DNA of 44,701 nucleotides from HGM13862 sp031553915 (GTDB lineage Bacteria; Bacillota; Dehalobacteriia; UBA4068). Numbering within the stretch: position 1 is the stretch's first letter; each line of letters starts with the position of its first letter. The translations under genes were made by a program, and so were the position numbers. Of the stretch, positions 34,128 to 41,449 are shown piece by piece. Under the pieces are notes generated by a model that ran no database searches, had not been told where the DNA came from, and saw only the letters and a list, made by a program, of their open reading frames with translations. The stretch covers positions 1-44,701 of the forward strand of contig JAVBKT010000005.1 of assembly GCA_031553915.1 (NCBI GenBank). Reading direction: 5' to 3'.

Positions 34128-34370
34128 TTAGCCATTAGAGATGCGAACTCATGCGCCCCGGACGGCGGATGGTCGATCTGGAGCTTCGTTATCGCGCCTC
34201 AGCAGGCAGGCAGCCCGCCTACGACCTACCTGGCCTTTGCTCCGCAAAGTCGCAGGTAATGCACTAGCTATGCGTCGTCGCTCTGCCTGGCTCAGCCCGA
34301 CCAGCCATCCGTCGGGGGTGCCAGCGTTTTTCCGCCAAAACCGCATGGGGTTCGTATCCCTAATGGCTAA
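34128..34370. repeat. Dispersed repeat, copy B, complete with inverted termini
   Basis: 243 bases. The left end TTAGCCATTAGAGATGCGAA mirrors the right end TTCGTATCCCTAATGGCTAA, giving imperfect 20-21 bp terminal inverted repeats. The body is GC-rich with local hairpins (CTTTGCTCCGCAAAG; a run of CAGGCAGGCAGCCCGCC) and shares long stretches with copies A and C. Frames crossing it have no RBS and low-complexity translations. It occupies the gap between divergent pnp and murI. No convincing target-site duplication was seen. No transposase is encoded, so a MITE-like, trans-mobilised element is the best guess. Confidence 0.85.
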
Positions 34371-34440
34371 CGCAGATCGCCTTGCTTTTGATCATAATTA
34401 TAGTTTTTATAGTTTTGTCTATACAAAAAACTACTATATA

Positions 34441-34449
34441 TGGTATAAT
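34441..34449 (+). promoter_or_regulatory. Extended -10 promoter of murI
   Basis: TGGTATAAT combines a TGn extension with a perfect -10 (34444-34449). No good -35 exists 17 bases upstream. The 104-base leader to the murI start ATG contains no clear riboswitch. An imperfect inverted repeat (TAGTTTTT...AAAAACTA, about 34401-34433) lies just upstream. Confidence 0.55.
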
Positions 34450-34559
34450 AGCGGCACGAGGATAAATCTCTAACAACTAGAGCCAGTTGTTTCATCGTGA
34501 GCCACATAACTAACAGTATAATAACCAAGAAGCATAATACTCTTCTAGGAGAATAGCTG

Positions 34560-35339
34560 ATGCAAATATTATCTTCACCTGTTGCCGTTTTTGATTCCGG
34601 TTTAGGCGGCATCAGTGTGCTTAAACAGTTGGTGCAGCTGATGCCGTGTGAAAACTATCTCTATTTTGGAGATTCGGCCCATGCGCCGTATGGAGTTAAA
34701 AGCCCCGAGGAAGTGCTAGCCTTAACAGAGGCAAACATTGATTTTCTGATCGAAAAACAGGCCAAAGCAATTGTGCTGGCTTGTAATACTGCGACCTCTG
34801 CTGCGGTAGCACATCTGCGCCAAAAATATCCCGCTATCCCCATCATCGGCATCGAGCCTGCCATCAAGCCGGCAATTTTGCAAACCCTGCATGGCCGCAT
34901 TCTGGTGATGGCCACTGAGATGACGCTCAAAGAAAAGAAATTTACCGACTTGCTCGACCAATACAAAGATAAAGCTGATATCCTTCTTCTGCCCGCGCCG
35001 GGCATTGTCAATTTTGTCGAAAGCGGCATCACCAGCGGTCCGGAGCTTAATTTTTATCTGTGGCGCTTGCTTGCCCCCTACAAAGAACCAAAGCTTGATG
35101 CTATTGTACTCGGCTGCACTCATTTTCCCTTTGTCAAAGACAGCATAATCAAAGCTCTCGGTTATAGCGTTGAGATGTTTGACGGCCTGGCAGGTACTGC
35201 CAAAGAAACAGAACGCCAGCTGCTGGAAAACAATTTGCGCAGCCCGGCGTCCGAAGACGGCCATATTGAGTTTTTTAACAGCGCTGCGGATAATGATCAG
35301 CAAATCATCCGTCTGTGCTGGCAGCTGCTTGAGTCTTAA
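34560..35339 (+). CDS. murI: Glutamate racemase
   Basis: 259 residues. VAVFDSGLGGISVL is the N-terminal substrate loop, with D12 and S13. The catalytic cysteines are C75 (VLACNTATS) and C186 (VLGCTHFP). It makes D-glutamate for peptidoglycan. AGGAGAATAGCTG precedes the ATG. The TAA stop at 35337-35339 lies inside the terminal inverted repeat of copy C. The last residues (IIRLCWQLLES) may therefore have been trimmed or extended by the insertion, though the length is normal for the family. Confidence 0.94.
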   Translation: MQILSSPVAVFDSGLGGISVLKQLVQLMPCENYLYFGDSAHAPYGVKSPEEVLALTEANIDFLIEKQAKAIVLACNTATSAAVAHLRQKYPAIPIIGIEPAIKPAILQTLHGRILVMATEMTLKEKKFTDLLDQYKDKADILLLPAPGIVNFVESGITSGPELNFYLWRLLAPYKEPKLDAIVLGCTHFPFVKDSIIKALGYSVEMFDGLAGTAKETERQLLENNLRSPASEDGHIEFFNSAADNDQQIIRLCWQLLES

Positions 35340-35535
35340 CCATTAGGGATACGAACTCATGCGCCCCGGACGGCGACGGCCAGCCTGCCTTCGACCTACC
35401 TAGCCCTTTGCCTACGTCAAAGCAACAGCTAATGCACTAGCTACGCGTCGTCGCTCTGCCTAGCCCAGCCCGACCAGCCATCCGTCTGTGCTGGCAGTTT
35501 TGGCAAGAAAACGCTGGCACCTCCCTAATGGCTAG
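35336..35535. repeat. Dispersed repeat, copy C, fills the murI/flavoprotein gap
   Basis: 200 bases. The left terminus is TTAACCATTAGGGATACGAA and the right terminus CTCCCTAATGGCTAG. Only about 14 bp of the inverted repeat remain perfect, and the right side also has CGCTGGCA-type sequence. The body matches copies A and B (CGACCTACCTAG, AATGCACTAGCT, GCGTCGTCGCTC, CGACCAGCCATCCGTC). It exactly spans the space between two convergent genes, so the murI TAA and the flavoprotein TAG both fall in its termini. Confidence 0.85.
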
Positions 35536-36770
35536 CCCATAGCAGCATGGCTGCCGGCAACATAGCCGCTGCTCCACGCAGCTTGCAGATTATAGCCGCC
35601 GGTAAAACCGTCAATATCCAGTACCTCGCCGGCAAAATAAAGCCCGTCCACCAGCTTGGACATCATTGTTTTCGGGTCTATTTCTTTAACATTGACTCCG
35701 CCTGCGGTAACAATCGCCTCGTCTATCGGACGGGGCTTTTTGATGGTCAGCGGCAGCGCTTTCAACATCAGCAACATTTCTCTGCGCTCTTCTTTGCTGA
35801 TCTGATTAACCGGTTTATCCGCGGCAATGCCCAGCAAATCGACAAAAACCGGGATCAAAGAGGCGGGCAGCAGCTCGCCCAGGCTATTAATAAAATACTT
35901 TTTGGAAAATTTCTGCATATTGCGTTGCAGGCGTTCGTCCAGCTGTTGCTCACTGAGCGCAGGCTTCAAATCAATGATAGCGGTGAGGCCGCTGCCGCCA
36001 TTTGGCGAAGCGGTTACGGCCTTTGATAAGCTGAGCACTATCGGCCCGCTAATGCCAAAATGGGTAAAGAGCATTTCGCCAAAGGCCTTGTCCAGCACTT
36101 TATCCTGATCGCAAATTTTCATCTCCACATTTTTGAGCGCCAGCCCGCTCACTTGCGCGGGCCAGGTTTCAACTGTTTCCAGCGGGACCAGTGATGGCTT
36201 AGGCGTGATAATGCTATGCCCGGCGCTCTCGGCAAAAGCATAGCCGTCGCCGCTGGAGCCGGTCGCCGGATAGGTAATACCGCCGGTAGCGACTATTACC
36301 GCATCCGCCGGATGCAGAGCGCCGCTATAATCATAGACGCCGTGTGTCTGCCCGTTCTTGAGCACTATCTTTTTGGCGCGCAGCCCAAGGATAGTCTGCA
36401 CTCCCGCTTGGCTCAGAGCCGTCTCCAGCACAGCGACCACCTCTTTGGCATCATCTGAGCAGGGGAACACCCGTCTGCCCCGCTCTACTTTTAAGGCTAA
36501 ACCATGGCTCTCAAAAAACTGATATGTTTCAGGAGCGGCAAAACGGGAAAAAGCGCTGTACAAAAAAGCGCCGTTGCCGGGAATGTTTTTGATCAGCTCA
36601 CGCGCATCAGCCTGATTGGTAATATTGCAGCGGCCTTTGCCGGTGATGGCCAGCTTTTTGCCAATACTTTTATTGCGCTCCCATAATTGCACCTCTGCCC
36701 CGGCATTGGCAGCGGTTAAGGCAGCCATAATCCCTGCCGGGCCAGCGCCGATGACAATAATTGTTTTCAA
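35532..36770 (-). CDS. HI0933-family NAD(P)/FAD-dependent oxidoreductase (BaiN-like)
   Basis: 412 residues. The N-terminal dinucleotide motif is GAGPAGIMAALTAANAGAEV. The GKKLAITGKGRCNITN segment is the HI0933 signature, and the C-terminal FAD contact is DGLYFAGEVLDIDGFTGGYNLQAAWSSG. The family includes BaiN, proposed in bile-acid dehydroxylation, but most members have no known substrate. It overlaps the cobO gene by 4 bases (ATGA) and forms an operon with it and the pseudouridine synthase gene. Its TAG stop codon comes from the repeat end. Confidence 0.88.
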   Translation of the reverse strand: MKTIIVIGAGPAGIMAALTAANAGAEVQLWERNKSIGKKLAITGKGRCNITNQADARELIKNIPGNGAFLYSAFSRFAAPETYQFFESHGLALKVERGRRVFPCSDDAKEVVAVLETALSQAGVQTILGLRAKKIVLKNGQTHGVYDYSGALHPADAVIVATGGITYPATGSSGDGYAFAESAGHSIITPKPSLVPLETVETWPAQVSGLALKNVEMKICDQDKVLDKAFGEMLFTHFGISGPIVLSLSKAVTASPNGGSGLTAIIDLKPALSEQQLDERLQRNMQKFSKKYFINSLGELLPASLIPVFVDLLGIAADKPVNQISKEERREMLLMLKALPLTIKKPRPIDEAIVTAGGVNVKEIDPKTMMSKLVDGLYFAGEVLDIDGFTGGYNLQAAWSSGYVAGSHAAMG

Positions 36771-37294
36771 TATTCAATACCCCGCCTGGCATTAACGCCT
36801 TTGTCTCCCGGATGCTTAACTGCCTGCATATCTGTTACCAAATCAGCCAGATCAATCAGGCATTGCGGCGCATTGCGTCCGGTGATAATCAGCTCCTGAT
36901 CCGGCCTTTTTTTGCTGATCAGCGACAAGCAGTCCGCCTCGGAGACCAAATCAAAATAAAGAGCATTATTCAGCTCGTCCAAGATGACAATATCTGTCGC
37001 CGGGTCGGCAAAAGCTTCCTCGGCCTTGGCGATAGCCGCCTTAGCCAAATCTAGATCTACCTGGGCAATCTTTGTCCCCTTGCGCAGAAAGTTGCCGCTG
37101 CCAAAGGCATAGATGCTGATCAAAGGCAGCGCAGCGCAGGCGCTGCTTTCCCCGGAACCGCCTTCTGTTTTCATAAACTGGATAATCACTGTCCGCAAGC
37201 CCCATCCTGAGGCGCGCAGAGCCAAGCCAAAGGCAGCAGTGCTTTTGCCCTTGCCGGTGCCGGTATATATCTGTATCGATCCTTTTTCTTTCAT
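36767..37294 (-). CDS. cobO: Cob(I)yrinic acid a,c-diamide adenosyltransferase
   Basis: 175 residues of the CobA/CobO/BtuR P-loop family. Walker A is GTGKGKSTAAFGLALRASG (about 11-29) and the Walker B-like region is IVILDELNNAL. LIITGRNAPQCLIDLADLVTDM is the usual C-terminal motif. It adds the 5'-deoxyadenosyl group to cob(I)alamin or its precursors, making adenosylcobalamin. No other cobalamin biosynthesis gene is nearby, so it more likely serves salvage or housekeeping supply. AAGGA precedes the ATG, and it is coupled to the flavoprotein gene. Confidence 0.9.
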   Translation of the reverse strand: MKEKGSIQIYTGTGKGKSTAAFGLALRASGWGLRTVIIQFMKTEGGSGESSACAALPLISIYAFGSGNFLRKGTKIAQVDLDLAKAAIAKAEEAFADPATDIVILDELNNALYFDLVSEADCLSLISKKRPDQELIITGRNAPQCLIDLADLVTDMQAVKHPGDKGVNARRGIEY

Positions 37295-37332
37295 AAAAAA
37301 TTCCTTTTTAATAAAATTGTTATTGCAGTTGA

Positions 37333-38058
37333 TTACAGTTCTTTAAGCCGGGCAATTTCTTTTTTGGTCAGCTCGCGGTATTGCCCCGGATGCAAGCCCT
37401 GCAAAGTCAGAAAAGCGACCGCGGTGCGCTGCAAGCGCTGCACCGGATGCCCCACTGCCTCCAGCATTCTTTTCACCTGCCGGTTGCGGCCTTCATGAAT
37501 TTTCAGCTCCAGCAAGGCGCCGTCTGAGCTGCGTTTTAAAATTTTCACCTCTGCGGGCGCGGTGATGCCGTCATCCAGGCAGACGCCTTTGGCCAATTTT
37601 TCCAGAGCGCGCCGGTCAGGGATACCTGTCACCTCCGCCACATAGGTTTTATCTATTTGCTGCGACGGATGCAGCAATTTATGCGTTAAATCGCCGTCAT
37701 TAGTCAGCAACAGCACGCCCGAGGTATCATAATCCAGGCGGCCCACCGGATAAACCCGTTCTGCCACCTCCGGCAAAAGCTCAATCACCGTCCGTCTTTT
37801 TTTCTCATCGCTGAGCGAGCAGATATAGCCCTTGGGTTTATAGAGAAGCAGATAGCGCAGGCACGGGCGTTTGTGTCCGATATCCCTGCCGTCAACCTTC
37901 ACTTTATCATGCGCGGGGTCTATTGTTAGCCCTTGGGTGGTGATGGTCTTGCCATTCACCTTCACCCGTCCCTCAGCAATCATTTGCTCCGCTGCGCGGC
38001 GGGAAGCAATGCCAATATCCGCCAAAAATTTTTGTAAACGTACTTTTTCTTTGTCCAT
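37333..38058 (-). CDS. rluB: RluB/RsuA-family pseudouridine synthase, candidate leaderless
   Basis: 241 residues from the ATG at 38058. An S4 RNA-binding domain (RLQKFLADIGIASRRAAEQMIAEGRVKVNG) is followed by the catalytic domain with GRLDYDTSGVLLLTNDGDL, where the aspartate is the nucleophile. C-terminal ELKIHEGRNRQVKRMLE is typical. Probably modifies 23S rRNA (RluB-type). The frame is open further upstream to 38178, but those 40 residues resemble nothing. No Shine-Dalgarno precedes 38058; instead TGTTATAAT ends 6 bases before the ATG, which would put the transcript start at or next to the A of the ATG. Confidence 0.88.
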   Translation of the reverse strand: MDKEKVRLQKFLADIGIASRRAAEQMIAEGRVKVNGKTITTQGLTIDPAHDKVKVDGRDIGHKRPCLRYLLLYKPKGYICSLSDEKKRRTVIELLPEVAERVYPVGRLDYDTSGVLLLTNDGDLTHKLLHPSQQIDKTYVAEVTGIPDRRALEKLAKGVCLDDGITAPAEVKILKRSSDGALLELKIHEGRNRQVKRMLEAVGHPVQRLQRTAVAFLTLQGLHPGQYRELTKKEIARLKEL

Positions 38059-38064
38059 AAAGCT

Positions 38065-38073
38065 ATTATAACA
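38065..38073 (-). promoter_or_regulatory. Extended -10 promoter directly before rluB
   Basis: On the minus strand TGT+TATAAT (38073-38065) is a TGn-extended perfect -10. Six bases separate it from the ATG at 38058. The expected start of transcription coincides with the start codon, giving a leaderless mRNA. The -35 region is poor (TGTTTT). Confidence 0.55.
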
Positions 38074-38151
38074 TAAGCTAAGGCAGGAAAAACACTTCCC
38101 GCGCAGAAATTTACTTATTATGTCTCGATTTTTTTCGACAGAGGTGGTTAT

Positions 38152-38664
38152 ATGGGGAAACTCAGCCGGTTTGGGCATACCTACAGAATTATACCAATCA
38201 TCATTGCCAGCCTATTGCTTTTTGCCGTAATTTGCTGCCTGGCTGTTTTGATCTGGGCTATCATCGTCTATCTGGGTAAAAATGAGGTCGGCGACGGGCA
38301 GGCTTTGCCTGCGGTTATTTGGCTGATCAGCCTGCTGCTTTCCTCAGCCTTGATGACACTGGCCACCAAGGGCGGCACTGTTTTTCCGGCGCTGTTCCTC
38401 GGGGTGATTGCGGTAATTCTCTCTTGCTTGATGGCGGGAGAAGGGTTACTTACTGTCGGCGGCGTTCTCCTCAAGGTTTTACTGTCGCTGCTGGCTGCTG
38501 TGGTCGGCTTCACCCTGGCCAAGCTGTATTTGATGATAGGCGGCAAATTGAGAGCGCCGAGGAAAAAGATGCCGGTCGGACGTTCCCGCGCCGCAGAGAT
38601 TTTCGACGATATGGATTTGTCGCAGGATGATGAATATTCCGGCTTCAAAGAATATCACCGCTAA
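38152..38664 (+). CDS. Small integral membrane protein (TIGR04086/YrzE-like)
   Basis: 170 residues with four hydrophobic helices (about 13-40, 50-70, 76-98 and 103-130), then a basic stretch (KLRAPRKKMPVGRSR) and an acidic, cytoplasmic C-tail (DDMDLSQDDEYSGF). The pattern resembles the TIGR04086 family membrane proteins of Firmicutes, of unknown role. AGAGGTGG lies before the ATG. It is transcribed divergently from the rluB-type gene and ends at a strong terminator. Confidence 0.75.
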   Translation: MGKLSRFGHTYRIIPIIIASLLLFAVICCLAVLIWAIIVYLGKNEVGDGQALPAVIWLISLLLSSALMTLATKGGTVFPALFLGVIAVILSCLMAGEGLLTVGGVLLKVLLSLLAAVVGFTLAKLYLMIGGKLRAPRKKMPVGRSRAAEIFDDMDLSQDDEYSGFKEYHR

Positions 38665-38692
38665 AAATTTTAACTATATGAAATATGCACAA

Positions 38693-38722
38693 AGAGACTC
38701 TTAAATAAGAGTCTCTGTTTTT
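38693..38722. terminator. Terminator between membrane protein and carboxypeptidase genes
   Basis: Perfect 11-bp arms AGAGACTCTTA/TAAGAGTCTCT with a 2-base AA loop are followed by GTTTTTG. It lies between convergent genes. Confidence 0.85.
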
Positions 38723-38753
38723 GTTTAATTTTCTCTGTCCGCAAAAGCCGCGG

Positions 38754-40253
38754 CTAAATCCCATAGATTTTGCGATACTTCTTTTGCAGATAGTTAAGAT
38801 AATGCTTGGGGTCAAACGGCGCGCCTACCGCATATTCCACTGCGGCGGCAGGCGGGCGCAAGCCGCCGAATTTATGCAGTTTGTCAGTTAGCCAAAGATT
38901 AACGCCGCTTAAATCTCCCTGCTCAACATCTGTCCACACCGGAATTGCTTTTTCCATAGCTGCCAGCATCTGCGCGGCATAAGCGCTGCCCAAAGCATAG
39001 GAGGGGAAATAGCCGATATTGCCGCCGGACCAATGGCTGTCCTGCAGGACGCCCTGCTTATCACTTGTTACCTCTACCCCCAAATATTCCTGATACAAAT
39101 CATGCCAGGCCGCGGGCAAATCAGCAACAGCTAAACCGCCGTCAATCAAAGCCTTTTCCAGCTGATAGCGGATGATGATATGAAAAGGATAGGTCAGCTC
39201 ATCCGCTTCAATTCTAATCAATGACGGCTGCACTTTGTTGACCGCCTGATAGAGCTGTGCCGCCTTAATATCCGAAAAATTGCCGGGGAACAATTCTTGC
39301 AGCTTGGGCAAAACATAGCCGATAAATTGCTCCGACCTGCCAATAATATTCTCATAAAAGCGCGACTGGCTTTCATGCACGCCCATTGATACGCCGGAGC
39401 CAAGACAAGTATAGCTCAGCTCGTCGGCAATATGCAGCTCGTAGAGGGCATGGCCGCCCTCGTGAATAACGCTGTACATGGAAGAGGTAAAATCGCCGGC
39501 ATGATATTTGGTGGTAATTCTCACATCACGATTATTAAACTCAATCGTAAAAGGATGCTCGCTCTCGCCCAGGCCACAATAGCGCTGATCTAGGCCGATT
39601 AATTGCATGAGAAAAGCGGAAAATTTGCGCTGCTCAGCAATAGCGCAGCGGCGGAAGAGAAAACTATCATCCGGCGCGGGCAAAGAGGCAATCTCTTTGA
39701 TCAGCGGCACTAATTGCTCGCGCAGCAAAGCAAAAAAGGGATCCAGCTGCGCTACGCTGATGCCGCGCTCATACTGGTCCAGCAAAGCATCATAGGGGGC
39801 TTTTGTGGCATCATAATAGGCGGCAAAACGGCGGTTGAAATCAAAGACCCGTTCCAGATAAGGCGCAAAGAGGGCAAAATCATCGTTCTCTTTAGCCTTG
39901 TGCCAGATGCTTTCCGCCTCATTAATCAGCACGGCATATGCACTGTACTCATCAAGGGGAATCTTGGAGAGCATCTCATAGCTGCGTTGCAGCTCTTCTG
40001 CTTCTCGCTGCTCTTGCCAGGAAAGCTGCTTTTGATGCTCCAGCAAAAAAGCCAGCAGCCCGCCAACCTGATCATTGGCAAAAAGTTTATGGCTTTCTTC
40101 GGAGAGGATGGCCAGCGTCTGTCCCCTGCCAGCCACGCTTTCCGGCGGGGCCACAGTTACGCTATCCAGATATATCATACCGCTGGCATGATTATAAGCA
40201 TGCATTTTCAGCTGCAAATTTTTGAGCTCACTCAACGCTGTTGCTATTTCCAT
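38754..40253 (-). CDS. M32-family metallocarboxypeptidase
   Basis: 499 residues, the standard length for the thermostable carboxypeptidase 1 (Taq) family. The zinc motif HEGGH is at 264-268 (VIHEGGHALYE). The third ligand region is GVHESQSRFYEN about 30 residues later. Other M32 motifs are DVRITTKY and IRIEADELTYPFHIIIRYQLEK. It removes C-terminal amino acids from peptides, with broad specificity except proline. It is the last gene of the SPFH-RHH-zinc ribbon-map run, 32 bases after map. GAGGA lies before the ATG. Confidence 0.92.
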   Translation of the reverse strand: MEIATALSELKNLQLKMHAYNHASGMIYLDSVTVAPPESVAGRGQTLAILSEESHKLFANDQVGGLLAFLLEHQKQLSWQEQREAEELQRSYEMLSKIPLDEYSAYAVLINEAESIWHKAKENDDFALFAPYLERVFDFNRRFAAYYDATKAPYDALLDQYERGISVAQLDPFFALLREQLVPLIKEIASLPAPDDSFLFRRCAIAEQRKFSAFLMQLIGLDQRYCGLGESEHPFTIEFNNRDVRITTKYHAGDFTSSMYSVIHEGGHALYELHIADELSYTCLGSGVSMGVHESQSRFYENIIGRSEQFIGYVLPKLQELFPGNFSDIKAAQLYQAVNKVQPSLIRIEADELTYPFHIIIRYQLEKALIDGGLAVADLPAAWHDLYQEYLGVEVTSDKQGVLQDSHWSGGNIGYFPSYALGSAYAAQMLAAMEKAIPVWTDVEQGDLSGVNLWLTDKLHKFGGLRPPAAAVEYAVGAPFDPKHYLNYLQKKYRKIYGI

Positions 40254-40285
40254 TATCTATCCTCGTAATTTTTTAATCGTTTACG

Positions 40286-41038
40286 CTATTCCGCCAAGGT
40301 GAGAATCAAAGGCGGCTGATTTTCCCTTACCATAACTGTATGCTCAAACTGCACCACCTGATGCCTGCGCGGTGTTTTTAGGGTCCAGCCGTCATTTAGC
40401 TCTTCTACATATTCATCGCCGCTGCTGATAAAGGGCTCAATGGCCAAAACCAGCCCCGGCTCTAAAATGCGGTTATCTCTTTTCTCATAATAGTTCAGTA
40501 CGCTGTCCGGATCATCATGCAGAGTGTGCCCTACGCCATGGCCGCACAGATTACGGATAGTTTTGTAGCCGTGCCGCTTGGCGCATTTTTCTACGGCCAG
40601 ACCAATAGCGTTAATCGGGAAACCGGCTACAGCCGAGGCAATGGCTTGGCTCAGCGCTTCTTTGCCGACATCCAGCAGTTTTTGCGTTTTGTTTTTGATC
40701 GGCAATACCGGGAAGCTGCCGCTATTATCACCAAAAAACCCGTCTTTTACCGCGGAAACATCGATATTGACAATATCGCCTATGGCAATCACTATATCCC
40801 CGGGTATGCCGTGAGCCACCGTATCATTGACACTGATGCAATTATGCCCGGGAAAATTGTAACAAGTAATCGGCGCGGATTTCGCTCCATAAGAGGCAAG
40901 TATTTCCGCACCGATTAAATCAAGCTCTTTAGTTGTCATCCCCGGGGTGATGGCCTCGCTCATTTTCTTCAAGGTAATAGCGCAAATCCGGCCGATCTCC
41001 TGCATGGCAGCTAATTCCGCTGCCGTTTTAATAATCAT
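40286..41038 (-). CDS. map: Methionine aminopeptidase, type I
   Basis: 250 residues. The metal ligands are in VNIDVSAVKDGFFGDNS (two aspartates), CGHGVGHTLHDDP (histidine), LAIEPFIS and VVQFEHTVMV (two glutamates). It removes the initiator methionine from nascent proteins. It is not in the usual ribosomal-protein/secY operon here, so it may be a second copy or a relocated single copy. AGGAGG lies 4 bases before the ATG, and the zinc-ribbon gene is 8 bases upstream. Confidence 0.94.
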   Translation of the reverse strand: MIIKTAAELAAMQEIGRICAITLKKMSEAITPGMTTKELDLIGAEILASYGAKSAPITCYNFPGHNCISVNDTVAHGIPGDIVIAIGDIVNIDVSAVKDGFFGDNSGSFPVLPIKNKTQKLLDVGKEALSQAIASAVAGFPINAIGLAVEKCAKRHGYKTIRNLCGHGVGHTLHDDPDSVLNYYEKRDNRILEPGLVLAIEPFISSGDEYVEELNDGWTLKTPRRHQVVQFEHTVMVRENQPPLILTLAE

Positions 41039-41046
41039 ATTTCCTC

Positions 41047-41241
41047 CTATTTTTGATCGAGGTAAAATCTCTCCGGTTTTTCTACTTTCAGCTTAATCAC
41101 CAAACCGCAATTGCTGCAAATATCAGCCATCACTTTAGAGGAGGCCCAGAAGCGGCCTTTGGCAGCCATGGTGGCGTTGGAAAGAATTCCTTCCCCGATA
41201 TAGCGGCTGCCGCATTCCGGGCAGCGTTCTGTTTTATTCAT
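41047..41241 (-). CDS. Small zinc-ribbon protein
   Basis: 64 residues. Two CxxC knuckles (RCPECGSRYIG and DICSNCGLVIK) make a zinc ribbon of about 45 residues, with a short basic C-terminus. Nucleic-acid or protein binding is likely; no enzymatic motif. GGAGG lies 6 bases before the ATG. It is packed between the RHH gene and map. Confidence 0.8.
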   Translation of the reverse strand: MNKTERCPECGSRYIGEGILSNATMAAKGRFWASSKVMADICSNCGLVIKLKVEKPERFYLDQK

Positions 41242-41258
41242 TTATAACCTCCATTATA

Positions 41259-41447
41259 TCACATTTTGGCTGGCTTTGGTGGCGCAGTATCATTTTTTTT
41301 TGTCAGCCTGCCTGCTTTTTTCAAAACTTCCCTGAGCAAAAATTCAATATGGCCATTTACACTACGCAATTCATCATTTGCCCAGGCTTCAATAGCATCA
41401 TATATTTGTGAATTTATGCGCAAAGGGAAGCTTTTTTTCTCAGTCAT
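41259..41447 (-). CDS. Arc-like ribbon-helix-helix protein
   Basis: 62 residues. The strand FPLRINSQIYDAIEAWANDE and the helix SVNGHIEFLLREVLKK fit the ribbon-helix-helix fold (strand 5-10, helices about 12-25 and 31-45). The same sequence style is found next to SPFH genes in many Firmicutes. It starts 2 bases after the SPFH stop codon with no strong SD of its own. It may bind the palindrome at 42351-42378 and autoregulate the operon, or it may only interact with the SPFH assembly. Confidence 0.8.
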   Translation of the reverse strand: MTEKKSFPLRINSQIYDAIEAWANDELRSVNGHIEFLLREVLKKAGRLTKKNDTAPPKPAKM

Positions 41448-41449
41448 GG

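Noticed and set aside
34401..34433. Inverted repeat before murI as an operator
   Set aside because: It is imperfect and made of A/T runs in an AT-rich region; chance pairing is likely.
34141..34473. Plus-strand open frame crossing repeat copy B
   Set aside because: The translation is a low-complexity product of the repeat with no RBS; the repeat's structure explains the sequence.
41259..41447. Toxin-antitoxin module (RHH protein as antitoxin)
   Set aside because: No toxin-like partner is adjacent; the neighbours are SPFH, a zinc ribbon and map.
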